Assembly: GCA_033782935.1 (NCBI GenBank)
Contig: JAWQEG010000412.1
Span: 434,001-498,000 of the forward strand
Reading direction: 5' to 3'
Length of the DNA: 64,000 nucleotides
DNA from: Petrolisthes cinctipes
Lineage: Eukaryota; Arthropoda; Malacostraca; Decapoda; Porcellanidae
Part shown: piece by piece, positions 13,301-24,795 of the stretch
Layout of the letters: each line of letters starts with the position of its first letter
How positions within the stretch are numbered: position 1 is the stretch's first letter
The notes under the pieces: model-generated
Seen by the model: only the letters and a program-made list of their open reading frames with translations
What the model was told of the DNA's origin: nothing
Database searches by the model: none
Made by a program: the position numbers and the translations under genes

Positions 13301-16300
13301 GGTGGATGTGTGTGTGACATTACAGTGCTTGGACTGTAAATATTAACAGTCATTAATGGGGATGGTGGGTGTTTCGATGTCATTACAGTGCATTGACTGT
13401 AAATATCAACAGTCATTCATGGGGTGGTGGGTGTGAGGGCGACATTACAGTGCTTGGACTGTAAATATTAACATTCATTCATGGGGTGGTGGGTGTGTGG
13501 GTGTCATTACAATGGTTGGATTGTAAATATCAACAGTCATCAATAGGGTGGTGGGTGTCATTAGAGTGCTTGAACTTGAAATATCAACAGTCATTCATGG
13601 GTTGTTAGGGTGTCATTAGAGTGCTTGGACTGTAAATATCAACAGTCATTCATGGGGTGGTGTGTGTGTGGGTGTCATGACAGTGCTTGGACTGTAAATA
13701 TCAACAGTCATTTATGGGGTGGTGAGTGTGTTGGTGTCATTACTGTTCTTGGACTATAAATATTAACAGTCATTCATGGGGTGGTTGGTGTGTGGGTGTC
13801 ATTACAGTGCTTGGACTATAAATATCAACAGTCATTCATGGGGTGGTGGGTGTGTGGGTGTCATTACAGAGCTTGGACTGTAAATATCAACAGTCATTCA
13901 TGGGGTGGTGGGTGTGTAGGTGTCATGACAGTGCTTGGACTGTAAATATCAACAGTCATTTATGGGGTGGTGAGTGTGTTGGTGTCATTACTGTGCTTGG
14001 ACTATAAATATTAACAGTCATTCATGGGGTGGTTGGTGTGTGGGTGTCATTACAGTGCTTGGACTATAAATATCAACAGTCATTCATGGGGTGGTGGGTG
14101 TGTGGGTGTCATTACAGTGCTTAGACTATAAATATCAACAGTCATTCATAGGGTGGTGGGTGTCATTACAGTGCTTGGACTGTAAATATCAACAGTCATT
14201 CATGGGGTGGTGTGTGTGTGAGTGTCATTACAGAACTTGGACTGTAAATATCAACAGTCATTTATGGGGTGGTGTGTGTGTGGGTGTCATTACAGTGCTT
14301 GGACTGTAAATATCAACATTCATTCATAGGATGGTGGGTGTGTGGGTGTCATTACAGTGCTTAGACTGTAAATATCAAGTAATTTGAGGGGTGGTGGCTG
14401 TATGAGTGTCATTAGAGTGCTTGGACTGTAAATATCAACAGTCATTCATGGGGTGGTGGGTGTGTGGGTGTCATTACAGTGCTTGGACTGTAAATAACAA
14501 CCATAATTTATGAGGTAGTGGGTGTGGGGGTGTCATTACAGTGCTTTGACTGTAAATATCGACAGTCATTCATGGGGTGGTGGGTGTGTGGGTTTCATTA
14601 CAGTGTTTTGATTGTAAATATCAACAGTCATTTATAAGGTGGTGGGTGTCATTAAAGTGCTTGGACTGTAAATATTAACAGTCATTCATGGAGTGGTGGG
14701 TGTATTAGTGTCATTACAGTGCTTGGACTGTAAATATCAACAGTCATTCATAGGGTGGGGGGTGTGTGGCTGTCATTACAGTGCTTTGACTGTAAATATC
14801 GACAGTCATTCATGGGGTGGTGGGTTTGTGGGTGTCATTACTGTGCTCAGACTGTAAATATTGACATTCATTTATGGGGTGGTTGGTGTGTAGGTGTCAT
14901 TACAGTTCTTGGACTGAGAAAATCAACTGTCATTTATAGGGTGGTGGGTGTGTGAGTGTCATTACAGAGCTTGGACTGTAAATATCAACAGTCATTCATG
15001 GGGTTGTGTGTCTGTAGGTGTCATTACAGTGCTTGGACTGTAAGTATCAACAGTCATTTATGGGATAGTGGGTGTGTGGCTGTCATTATAGTGTTTGGAC
15101 TGTAAATATCAACAGTCAATCATGGGGTGGTATGTATGTGGGTGTCATTACAGTGCTTGGACTGTAAAATATCGACAGCCATTCATGGGGTGATGGGTGT
15201 GTGGGTGTCATTACAGTGTTTTGATTGTAAATATCAACAGTCATTTATAAGGTGGTGGGTGTCATTAGAGTGCTTAGACTGTAAAAAGTAACAGTCATTC
15301 ATGGAGTGGTGGGTGTGTTGGTGTCATTACAGTGTTTGGACTGTAAATATCAACCATAATTCATGAAGTGGTGGGTGTGGGGTGTCATTACAGTTCTTGG
15401 ACTGTAAATATCAACCATCATTCATTAGGTTTTTGGATGTGTGTGTGACATTACAGTGCTTGGACTGTAAATATTAACAGTCATTTATGGGGATGGTGGG
15501 TGTTTGGATGTCATTACAGTGCTTTGACTGTAAATATCACCAGTCATTCATGGGGTGGTGGGTGTGTGGGTGTCATTACAATGGTTGGATTGTAAATATC
15601 AAGTAATTCGTGGGGTGGTGGCTGTGTGAGTGTCATTAGAGTGCTTGGACTGTAAATATCAACAGTCATTCATGGGGTGGTGGTTGTGTTGGTGTCATTA
15701 CAGTGCTTGGAGTGTAAATAACAACCATAATTTATGAGGTAGTGGGTGTGGGGGTGTCATTACAGTGCTTTGACTGTAAATATCGACAGTCATTCATGGG
15801 GTGGTGGGTGTGTGGGTGTCATTACAGTGTTTTGATTGTAAATATCAACAGTCATTTATAAGGTGGTGGATGTCATTAAAGTGCTTGGACTGTAAATATT
15901 AACAGTCATTCATGGAGTGTTGGGTGTATTAGTGTCATTACAGTGCTTAGACTGTAAATATCAACAGTCATTCATAGTGTGGGGGGGGTGTGGCTGTCAT
16001 TACAGTGCTTTGACTGTAAATATCGACAGTCATTCATGGGGTGGTGGGTTTGTGGGTGTCATTACAGTGCTCAGACTGTAAATATTGACATTTATTTATG
16101 GGGTGGTGGGTGTGTAGGTGTCATTACAGTTCTTGGACTGAAAAAATCAACAGTCATTTATAGGGTGGTGGGTGTGTGAGTGTCATTACAGAGCTTGGAC
16201 TGTAAATATCAACAGTAATTCATGGGGTTGTGTGTGTAGGTGTAATTACAGTGCTTGGACTGTAAGTATCAACAGTGATTCATGGGGTGGTGGGTGTGTG

Positions 16301-16545
16301 GGTGTCATGACAGTGCTTGGACTGTAAATATCAACCATAATTCATGGGGTGGTGGGTGTCGGGTGTCATTACAGTTCTTGGACTGTAAATATCAACCATC
16401 ATTCATTGGGTGGTGGATGTGTGTGTGACATTACAGTGCTTGGACTGTAAATATTAACAGTCATTAATGGGGATGGTGGGTGTGTGGGTGTCATTACAAT
16501 GGTTGGATTGTAAATATCAACAGTCATCAATAGGGTGGTGGGTGT
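10382..16545 (+). repeat. Higher-order repeat copy 2 (about 10.38-kb period)
   Basis: Second copy of the block starting at window position 1. Between about 14,400 and 14,580 it contains one extra monomer relative to copy 1 and a different arrangement of neighbours, shifting the offset from 10,380 to 10,442. Scattered substitutions distinguish the copies (for example attattgtc near 1,893 versus attagtgtc near 12,274). Similarity ends near 16,545, where copy 1 has a short 54-bp-type monomer and copy 2 continues with a different one. Confidence 0.9.
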
Positions 16546-19195
16546 GTGAGTGTCATTACAGAACTTGGACTGTAAATATCAACAGTCATTTATGGGGTGG
16601 TGTGTGTGTGGGTGTCATTACAGTGCTTGGAATGTAAATATCAACATTCATTCATAGGATGGTGGGTGTCATTACAGTGCTTGGACTGTAAATATCAACA
16701 GTCATTCATGGGGTGGTGTGTGTGTGAGTGTCATTACAGAACTTGGACTGTAAATATCAACAGTCATTTATGGGGTGGTGTGTGTGTGGGTGTCATTACA
16801 GTGCTTGGAATGTAAATATCAACATTCATTCATAGGATGGTGGGTGTGTGGGTGTCATTACAGTGCTTAGACTGTAAATATCAAGTAATTCGTGGGGTGG
16901 TGGCTGTATGAGTGTCATTAGAGTGCTTGGACTGTAAATATCAACAGTCATTCATGGGGTGGTGGGTGTGTGGGTGTCATTACAGTGCTTGGACTGTAAA
17001 TAAAAACCATAATTTATGAGGTAGTGGGTGTGGGGGTGTCATTGCAGTGCTTTGACTGTAAATATCGACTGTCATTCATTGGGTGGTGGGTGTGTGGGTG
17101 TCATTACAGTGTTTTGATTGTAAATATCAACAGTCATTTATAAGGTGGTGGGTGTCATTAAAGTGCTTGGACTGTAAATATTAACAGTCATTCATGGAGT
17201 GGTGGGTGTATTAGTGTCATTACAGTGCTTGGACTGTAAATATCAACAGTCATTTATAGGGTGGGGGGTGTATGGCTGTCATTACAGTGCTTTGACTGTA
17301 AATATCGACAGTCATTCATGGGGTGGTGGGTTTGTGGGTGTCATTACCGTGCTCAGACTGTAAATATTGACATTCATTTATGGGGTGGTGGGTGTGTAGG
17401 TGTCATTACAGTTCTTGGACTGAAAAAATCAACAGTCATTTATAGGGTGGTGGGTGTCATTAGAGTGCTTGGACTGTAAATATCAACAGTCATTCATGGG
17501 GTGGTGTGTGTGTGAGTGTCATTACAGAGCTTGGACTGTAAATATCAACAGTCATTTATGGGGTGGTGTGTGTGTGGGTGTCATTACAGTGCTTGGACTG
17601 TAAATATCAACATTCATTCATGGGATGGTGGGTGTGTGGGTGTCATTACAGTATTTTGATTGTAAATATCAACAGTCATTCATAGGGTGGTGGGTGTCAT
17701 TAGAGTGCTTGGACTGTAAATATCAACCGTCATTCATGGGGTGGTGGGTTTGTGGGTGTCATTACAGTTCTTGGACTGTAAATATCAACCATAATTCATG
17801 GGGTAGTGGGTGTGGGGGTGTCATTAAAGTGCTTTGACTGTAAATATTAACAGTCATTCATGGGGTGGTGGGTGTGTGGATGTCATTACAGTACTTAGAC
17901 TGAAAATATCAACAGTCATTCATGGGGTGATGTGTGTGTGGGTGTCATTGCAGTGCTTGGACTATAAATATCAACAGTCATTCATGGGGTGGTGGGTGTG
18001 TGGTTGTCATTACAGTGCTTAGACTATAAATATCAACAGTCATTCATGGGGTGGTGGGTGTGTGGGTGTCATACCAGTGCTTAGTCTGTAAATATCAACA
18101 GTCATTCATAGGGTGGTGGGTGTGTGGCTGTCATTACAGTGCTTGGACTGTAAATATTAACAGTCATCCATTTGGTGGTGTGTGTGTGAGTGTCATTACA
18201 GAGCTTGGACTGTAAATATTAACAATCATTCATGGGGTGGTGTGTGTGTGGGTGTCATTACAGTGCTTGGACTGTAAATATCAACATTCATTCATGGAAT
18301 GGAGGGTGTGTGGGTGTCATTACAGTATTTTGATTGTAAATATCAACAGTCATTCATAGTGTGGTAAGTGTCATTAGAGTGCTTGGACTGTAAATATCAA
18401 CAGTCATTCATGGGGTGGTGGGTGTGTGGGTGTCATTACAGTGCTTGGACTGTAAATATCAACCATAATTCATTGGGTAGTGGGTGTGAGGGTGTCATTA
18501 CAGTGCTTTGACTGTAAATATCAACAGTCATTCATGGGGTGGTGTGTGTGAGGGTGATATTACAGTGCTTGGACTGTAAATATCAACAGTCATTCATGGG
18601 TTGGTGGGTGTGTGGGTGTCATTATAGTGCTTGCACTGTAAATATCAACAGTCATTCATGGGGTGGTGGGTGTGTGGGTGTCATTACAGTGCTTGGACTG
18701 TAAAAATTATGTCATTCATGGGGTGGTGGGTTTGTGTGGGTCATTAGTGCTTGGACTGTAAATATAAGCAGTCATTCATAGGGTGGTGGGTGGCATTACA
18801 GTGCTTGGACTGTAACTATCAACAGTCATTCATGGGTTGTGTGGGTGTCATTACAGAGGTTGGACCGTAAATATCAACAGTAATTCATGAGGTGGTGGGT
18901 GTGTGGGTGTTATTACAGTGCTTCGACTGTAAATATCAACAGTCATTCATGGGGTGGTGGGTGTGTGGATGTCATTCCAGTGCTTGGACTGTAAATATCA
19001 TATAGTCATTCATGAGGTGGTGGGTGTGTGGGTGTCATTACAGTGCTTGGACTGTAATTATCAACAGTCATTAATGGGGTGGTGCAAATAAGTCCATCTA
19101 AACATTTTGGTTTTAGTAAAATATTTTCAAAATTAATTGAAGACTTGAATTAACTTGAGAACAACGGCATTCAAATTAATAATGATAATTTGAAG

Positions 19196-20515
19196 GGGAC
19201 ACTATATTGCATTACTTGGGATAACTTGGGGTTTCATGGCATTGGTGCTTTTACAGAAAATTTTTGTAGATATTGTAAAATAACCCTAAAAGAATTTCCT
19301 ACTGACCCTGTGCATGTTGGTGTAATGAGAACAGTGGAAGACTATACATTAGCAATACAACAACTTTAAAACGAGAACACTGTCAAAATTTTAAATAATG
19401 TCATAGGTATTAAATTTAATTATCCATTCAATGCACTGAAATATTATCATGTCTGCAAAGCAGGTTTTCCACCATGCCTGGGTCATGACATTTTTTAGGG
19501 TGTTGGTGATTATAATGTTGCTCTGATATTGAAGAATTTAGTAAATGAAAAGAGATGGCTAACTTATGCAGAACTTAATCAGTGTATAATTATGTTTCTT
19601 TATCGTGGTACAGATGCTGCCTCAATGCCATGTCAAGTAAATACTTCAGGTACTAAATTAGGTGGTCAGGCTACACAAAACTGGTGTTTAATCAGGCTGT
19701 TGCCTGTTATATTATATGGCAAAATAGTTGATGTTAATGATCCTGTTTGGCAGTTGTTCCTGTTATTACGTAACATTACTGAAATTATCTGTGCCCCAAA
19801 GTTTGACGACTCTGACCTTGCATATCTAGCAATACTTATTAATGAATATTTAGAAGACAGACAAAGAATTTTTCAAATGACAAACTGAGGCCAAAGCATC
19901 ATTTTCTAAAACATTATCCAAACCTAATTTTGCTGTTTGGCCCATTAATTCGTTTGTGGACATTACGCTTTGAAAGCAAGCACTGCTACTTCAAAGGATG
20001 CATTAAAAGTGCCCATTCCTTCAAGAATGTGTGTCAGACCATGAGTGAAAAACATCAGTTATTACAAGCATACAAACAGGCCAGTTCATATTTTCCCACT
20101 GATATAGAGGTTGTAAAAAACATTTTGTTAATCTCAGATACATAAAGTTCAGATATTAAAAAAGCCTTAATGATGTGTCAGATTACTGAAGGTGCAGACG
20201 TTAGCTTGGAAGTGACAATAATGGGGACTCCATACAAGAAGGGACACTATGTGGTGTTAAGTAAATGTGAACAGGGTCTAATGTTAGGTGAGATTCAGTT
20301 CATAATATTGAACTCCTGTACAAAAGCATAATTTTTAGTAAAAAAAATTCACAGAACAAATTTCCAAGGAGTTGCAATTATCTACAGTATTGAACACCTT
20401 CCCATGCTCTTCCTTTAAATGTACAGAATTTTCTAAACTCCTAGATTATTACCCACTGGTTGACTACAAAAGAGGAAAATAATTGTTGATCCCACTCAAA
20501 CACAATATATCTGCA
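19196..20515 (+). pseudogene. Decayed fragment of uncharacterised TE-like metazoan protein family
   Basis: A single reading frame is readable from 19,196 with in-frame stops near 19,367 and 19,496, giving GTLYCITWDNLG, CLGHDIF, then an open stretch 19,529-19,885 (KRWLTYAELN). A 1-base frame change near 19,880-19,890 leads to PKHHFLKHYPN and FGPLIRLWTLRFESKHCYFK (about 19,893-20,001) and on to a stop at 20,143. The same frame continues after it (GTPYKKGHYVVLSKCEQG), and a last piece (DYYPLVDY, IPLKHNIS) lies near 20,440-20,510. From memory these motifs (GHD-x-FEG, FGPL-x-R-x-W-T-x-RFE-x-KH) belong to a highly repeated uncharacterised family seen in many aquatic invertebrates and fish; I assign no function. 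At least three stops and one frameshift make it a pseudogene. The 110 bases between the satellite end and 19,196 show nothing recognisable. Confidence 0.75.
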
Positions 20516-20664
20516 TAAGACTTCCAAGAAAATTGAAAAGGTAATTTAAAGATTATAATTCTATATTCATGTAGACCATTAGATTTCCTGTACAGTACTG
20601 TTTACCAGTACTACAGTACATTATATTCATTTCCTTTCCCTGGGGCATGATTTCAAGAAAATGA

Positions 20665-20833
20665 CAAAAGGTTGAACTGAAATGGAAGCTAATTGTTAAA
20701 GTTCCATACAAAAGATTAAAACATTCTGAACTGGAATTGGTTGTAGCTAAGGACCATGATGGTTATGAAGCTGATGACAGTGATAGTGATACTTGTAGTA
20801 CAAGTAGTAGAGAGACAGTGATTTACATGACAG
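20665..20833 (+). other. Possible coding exon with splice donor
   Basis: An open frame from 20,665 reads WKLIVKVPYK, then LELVVAKDHDGYEADDSDSD and TSSRETVIYMT, an acidic, serine-rich composition unlike the AT-rich surroundings. It ends at a good donor, cag followed by gtaaag at 20,834. It may be the first exon of the SAM-domain gene whose next recognisable exon starts at 27,353. However, this donor leaves phase 1, while the SAM exon reads in phase 0, so either an exon is missing between them or the link is wrong. No start codon is in frame. Confidence 0.35.
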
Positions 20834-21159
20834 GTAAAGTACAGTACTGTACCATATGCACTGTAATTATGAAAACTGCTTATATGAGTAATGTACAGCA
20901 TACTAAAGTAACTCCACTTCTCTACCTTTAATTGTGTTCTACATTGAATTTTTTACACAAAAATCATAAGTAAAATGAAAATGGTTAAATGACTTCTGTA
21001 AACTGGGGTTCGGCTTCCCTGAGCTCAGCTAGCTAAGTTAAACTGTTCTAATGAGATATGGTAGGCCTATGTGCAGTTATGTTAACTTACTTCCTTGGTT
21101 TGGATCATTATGGGTTTAATCTAGCAGTAGCTGTTTCATTTTCTAATTATTTTCTAATT
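20834..21159. other. Non-coding stretch, probable intron remnant
   Basis: AT-rich DNA with no convincing coding frame. It lies between the candidate donor at 20,834 and the target-site duplication of the retrotransposon, and is probably the 5' part of an intron into which the element inserted. A palindromic acagtactgt-type motif just upstream (about 20,836-20,852) resembles others near 20,590 and 27,640. Confidence 0.4.
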
Positions 21160-21172
21160 ATCAGAGACTGGA
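21160..21172 (+). repeat. Target-site duplication, left copy (13 bp)
   Basis: The sequence atcagagactgga is repeated exactly at 27,283-27,295. It abuts the (attg)n tail of the non-LTR element here and the GC-rich 5' end of the element there. Confidence 0.92.
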
Positions 21173-21465
21173 TTGATTGATTGATTTATTGATGCTATTA
21201 GGCATCTGGCGGCGCAACAGCAATGGTCATATACCGCCCAACATAAAATGGTCATCTACATCATTAATAAAATATGTAAAAAGATTAAATAATTTTCACT
21301 ATCTCGAAAGGGAGAAGCAGCATGAATAAAACCCACATCTTCCAAAAAATCATATATTAATGAAATAACCTACTTAAGTTAGATATATAAAAGAATTGAA
21401 ATATTAACGAAAGAAACATTAAACTTTAACTACCTAAAAATTAATAGCCATAAATACAATAAAAT
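21173..21465 (-). other. 3' UTR and (tcaa)n tail of the non-LTR element
   Basis: Follows the ORF2 stop at 21,466-21,468. On the minus strand it ends in repeated atca/tcaa units (plus strand attgattgattgatttattg, from 21,172) directly against the target-site duplication. A short simple-repeat tail in place of poly(A) is known for I-type elements. The 60 bases before the tail (plus strand, starting gatgctattaggcatctggc) are GC-richer and are probably the 3' recognition region for reverse transcription; this is inference. Confidence 0.8.
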
Positions 21466-24400
21466 TCACAATTTGTGGAGAAGGCCAGCCTCCTCCACAT
21501 ACGAGAGGGTGTTCTCTCCCACACCACAAGCCTCCTCCCCGAGGACCTGAGAGAGACTGTAAGAACCGTCACCCTCCTGGTACTCAGAGAGGTGCCTTCG
21601 ACGAAGGTCACCAAGGCTGGGACACTCAACAATAAGATGCTGCACTGTCAAAGGGACCAGACAATCATCACAGTAGGGAGGGTGAGCCCTCTCCATTAAA
21701 AAGCCATGAGTCAATAATGTGTGGCCAATGTGCAGACGGACAAGAGCCGTCTCCCACCAGCGGGACAGGCCACTGTAGCTCCACAAACCAAGGTGCTGGC
21801 GGATGTCGCGGAGCTTGTTAGCCCCGACGGCATCCCATCTGTCCTGCCAGCAGGAACAAACAGTAGCATCCATGTAGGGTCGAAGGTCCACTGCAGGAAC
21901 AGGATGATGCCTGGCAGGAGGCCGGGAATTGGAGACCGCAGCCTTAGCCAGGGCGTCAGCCCGCTCATTCCCATCAACACCCACATGGGCCGGGACCCAA
22001 CAACAAGTGATTTTGCGGCCACGACGACCCAGGAGGACAAGCCACTCAAGAATGGCCAACACCAGAGGATGGGAAGAGTTAAAATTACACAAGGCCTGCC
22101 AGGCACTACAGGAATCGCTAAAAATAGTAAACGGAGGCTGAGGGAGAGTAAAATTTACTTGGAGGGCATATAAAATGGCCGAGAGCTCAGCAGTAAAAAT
22201 TGACATGACAGAAGGGAGCCTGCCGCCACGGCAAAAGTCAGGAAAGACAACTCCAAAGCCAACTCCAGCATCAGACTTTGACCCATCAGTGTACACAGAA
22301 AGGGACTCCCTGTGAGTGAAGGCATGTTCTAAAAAGAGGGAACGAGCCACTGGAGGAGAAAGAGATTCCTTCTTGTCTGTAAAGCAGGTGTAGGGAAAAA
22401 CTTCTGGAAAAAGCCATGGAGCCACCCTGGGGATCCTCACAGGACAAATCTGTAAGTCATCACTGCCCATCTCCTCCATAGCCTTCCTGACCTGGAAGCC
22501 AAAGGGCCATGGTGTACGAGAATGTAAAAGGTAGTACTGAGACATGATATCAGATGACACTGCCAAGCAGGGAAGGGAGTCAGAAAGTCGATGTAATCGA
22601 TGCCAACAACGAACCATCAAGGACTGGCGACGGAGATCATGAGGTGGCTCATTAGCGTCCACCAGGAGACTGGGGATTGGGGACGACCTCAAGGCTCCGG
22701 TCGCCAGACGTACTCCAGCATGATGAACAGGGTCTAAAACTCTGAGACGGGCATCGGTGGCAGAAGAGTACACCTCACACCCATAGTCGTGTTTTGACCT
22801 AATAAGAACATGGTATAGGCGGAGGAGGGTGGCCCGATCAGCCTCCCAGGATGTATGGCCCAGGGCCCTCAACAGGTTAAGAGCCTTGAGGCAAGAGACC
22901 TTAAGTGTACGTAAGTGTGGCACCCAAGTCAAAACCTTGTCAAAAAGGAGACCCAAAAAGCGAGTCTCCTCGACACAGCGTATCCGATGACCATACATGA
23001 ATAAGTCCGGATCGGGGTGGATGCCTCGGATGCCGCAGAAGTGCATAGCAACTGTCTTGGAAGGAGAAAATCGAAACCCATGAGAACCAGTCCAACGTGA
23101 CACCCTGTCAAGGGCAAGCTGCATGCGCCGCTCTGCCATGACATACGGGAAGCAGCAAACCAGACTGCTAGGTCGTCAACGTACATCAAGTTAGCTATAC
23201 CGTCTGGAAGGGATGAGGCAATGGCAATAATTGCTACTGCAAACAATGTGACACTGAGGACGCTTTCCTGGGGGATGCCCTCCTCCTGTGCAACAGATGC
23301 TGAGTGGGTGGTACCAACCCTCACAGAAAAAACTGCGACCACTGAGAAACTCCTTAAGAAATGCGACCCCGCAGGCCATATAAATGGAGCTGCTGCAGGA
23401 TGCCATATTGCCATGTAGTGTCATAGGCTTTCTCTAAATCAAAGAATACACAGACAAGGTGTTGATGTCGTGCAAAGGCCTCGCATGCAGCAGCTTCCAA
23501 CCTGACCAGAGCATCTGTAGTGGAACGGTGTTTACGAAAGCCAGACTGGGACGGAGACAGAAAATCACCCCGTTCTAAGAAGTATACCAGTCTGACATTC
23601 ACCATCTTTCCAAATAGTTTACAGAGACAGGAGGTCAAGGCAATTGGTCGATAACTGAGGGCCACACCAGAGTCCTTGCCCAGCTTGAGGAAAGGAAGGA
23701 TGGTAGCAACCCTGCACCCAGAAGGGAAGACACCCTCCAGCCAGATTCTGTTATATAAAGCTAAAAGAAGTGAGATCGCCTCCTCACCCAAGTGTCGTAA
23801 CATTGCATATGGGATGTTGTCTGGCCCAGGAGAAGTGTCGCCGCAGAGAGAGAGAGCAAAATGCAGGTCATTCAGGGTGAATATATGGTTATAACTTTCA
23901 TTCTCGTTCCCTGAGAAATCCAGGACAGTACGCTCCTTGGCTCTTAACTAATGCCTGACAGCCAGAGGTCGAGAGTCACGGCTGGAGGCTTTTGCAAAAG
24001 CCTCCGCCATGGTATTGGCCACTGTCAAACCATCCATGATCTTAATTCCATTGACCTTAAGTACAGGTGGAGAACTAGGAGAAAACTTCCTCGCCATCAT
24101 ACGGACTCGCCTGAACACTTGGGTGAGTGGAGTTTTAGTATTAATTGAAGACACATAGGCCTTCCAAGATGCACGTCGTGCCTCTTTTAAAACTCGTCTA
24201 GCCCGAGCCCTTGCCCGTGGGAAGCCTCTTAAAGAGTTGGGTCCCCACGATTGCGACGAAGGCGAGAGAAAGCAGCGCGCTTCTCCCGCACAGCATTGGT
24301 GCAGACTGATGACCACCAAGGGACAGGACGTTTGGGAAAGTAACCAGAAGTTCTAGTGATAGAGTTGAGAGCAGCAGAGTGGAGCATATCAGTGAAATAT

Positions 24401-24778
24401 GTTACAGCCTCGTCAGAGCTACCAAAATTGGCTACAGAAGAGACCGAAGAAGTTAGCTCTCTAAAAAAACTGCCAGTCAGCCTTCTCTAATTTCCACCTA
24501 GGAAGACGAGACTGTGGTTCGTACCAGTTATCTTCTAAAAGTATAGGGAAGTGGTCACTGCCATATAAATCAGGCAACACTCTCCAAGTAAAATCCAACA
24601 GAGCACTGGGTGAGCAGAGGGAAATGTCAATGGTGGTAAAAGTCCCAGTAGTGCTATTAAAATGTGTCACATCTCCCATATTTAAAACCCCTAATCCCTC
24701 ATCCTCTATAAAAGAAGCCAATAAAACACCCCTGGGGTTGACCGAACTGTCACCCCACAGAAGGACACAATTCCACTA
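21466..24778 (-). pseudogene. ORF2: endonuclease remnant, reverse transcriptase, RNase H
   Basis: Reads downward from 24,778. The first codons are TAG (24,776-24,778, probably a mutated CAG) then WNC, the usual endonuclease start, but this runs straight into LLWGDSSVN, normally about 100 residues later. The endonuclease is therefore internally deleted; its C-terminal part with GSDHFPI is kept (about 24,570). Frame changes occur near 24,465 (T run), 24,240, 23,365 and 23,138, and there is a TAG at 23,948. The RT keeps NIPYAMLRHLG, the LEKAYDTTW motif (about 23,410) and YVDD (23,183-23,172); the usual PQGS is PQES. The last 557 codons (23,139-21,466) are open: RT thumb, then RNase H with all four acidic residues (D285, E318, D342, D395 in SVYTDGSK, FTAELSAIL, IFSDSCSAW, GNERADALA), then C490-C493-H501-C506. 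Five or more lesions make it non-functional. Confidence 0.93.
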
Positions 24779-24795
24779 AAGGACCTTAAACGGTG

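Larger units (their letters stand above)
1..19084 (+). repeat. 62-bp GT-rich satellite, array 1
   Basis: Continuous head-to-tail tandem repeat of about 300 monomers, entering from beyond the left edge. The common monomer is 62 bp: a G/T-rich half (ggggtggtgggtgtgtgggt) followed by cattacagtgcttggactgt and aaatatcaacagtcattcat. A 54-bp variant lacks 8 bp of the GT half and usually carries cattagag instead of cattacag. Other variants have 2-bp losses (atcaagtcatt; cattagtgc). The segment gactgt-aaatatca-acagtc gives each monomer a short dyad. Open frames of 60-75 codons occur throughout because three monomers equal 62 codons; none shows features of a gene. Centromeric or other heterochromatic location is possible but not shown by the sequence. 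Confidence 0.97.

Noticed and set aside
501..18022. Many 60-78-codon open frames in array 1 with recurring peptides (CDCKYQQS, WTVNINSHSW)
   Set aside because: They repeat with the satellite monomer, arise because 62 bp is not a multiple of three, and show no initiation context, splice signals or independent conservation.
1..19084. CRISPR-like array (regular repeats with variable segments)
   Set aside because: No alternation of constant repeat and unique spacer; the whole 62-bp unit is repeated with scattered substitutions, and the context is eukaryotic.
21721..22173. Plus-strand open frame of 150 codons
   Set aside because: Lies antisense to the RNase H region of the retrotransposon ORF2, which explains its length.
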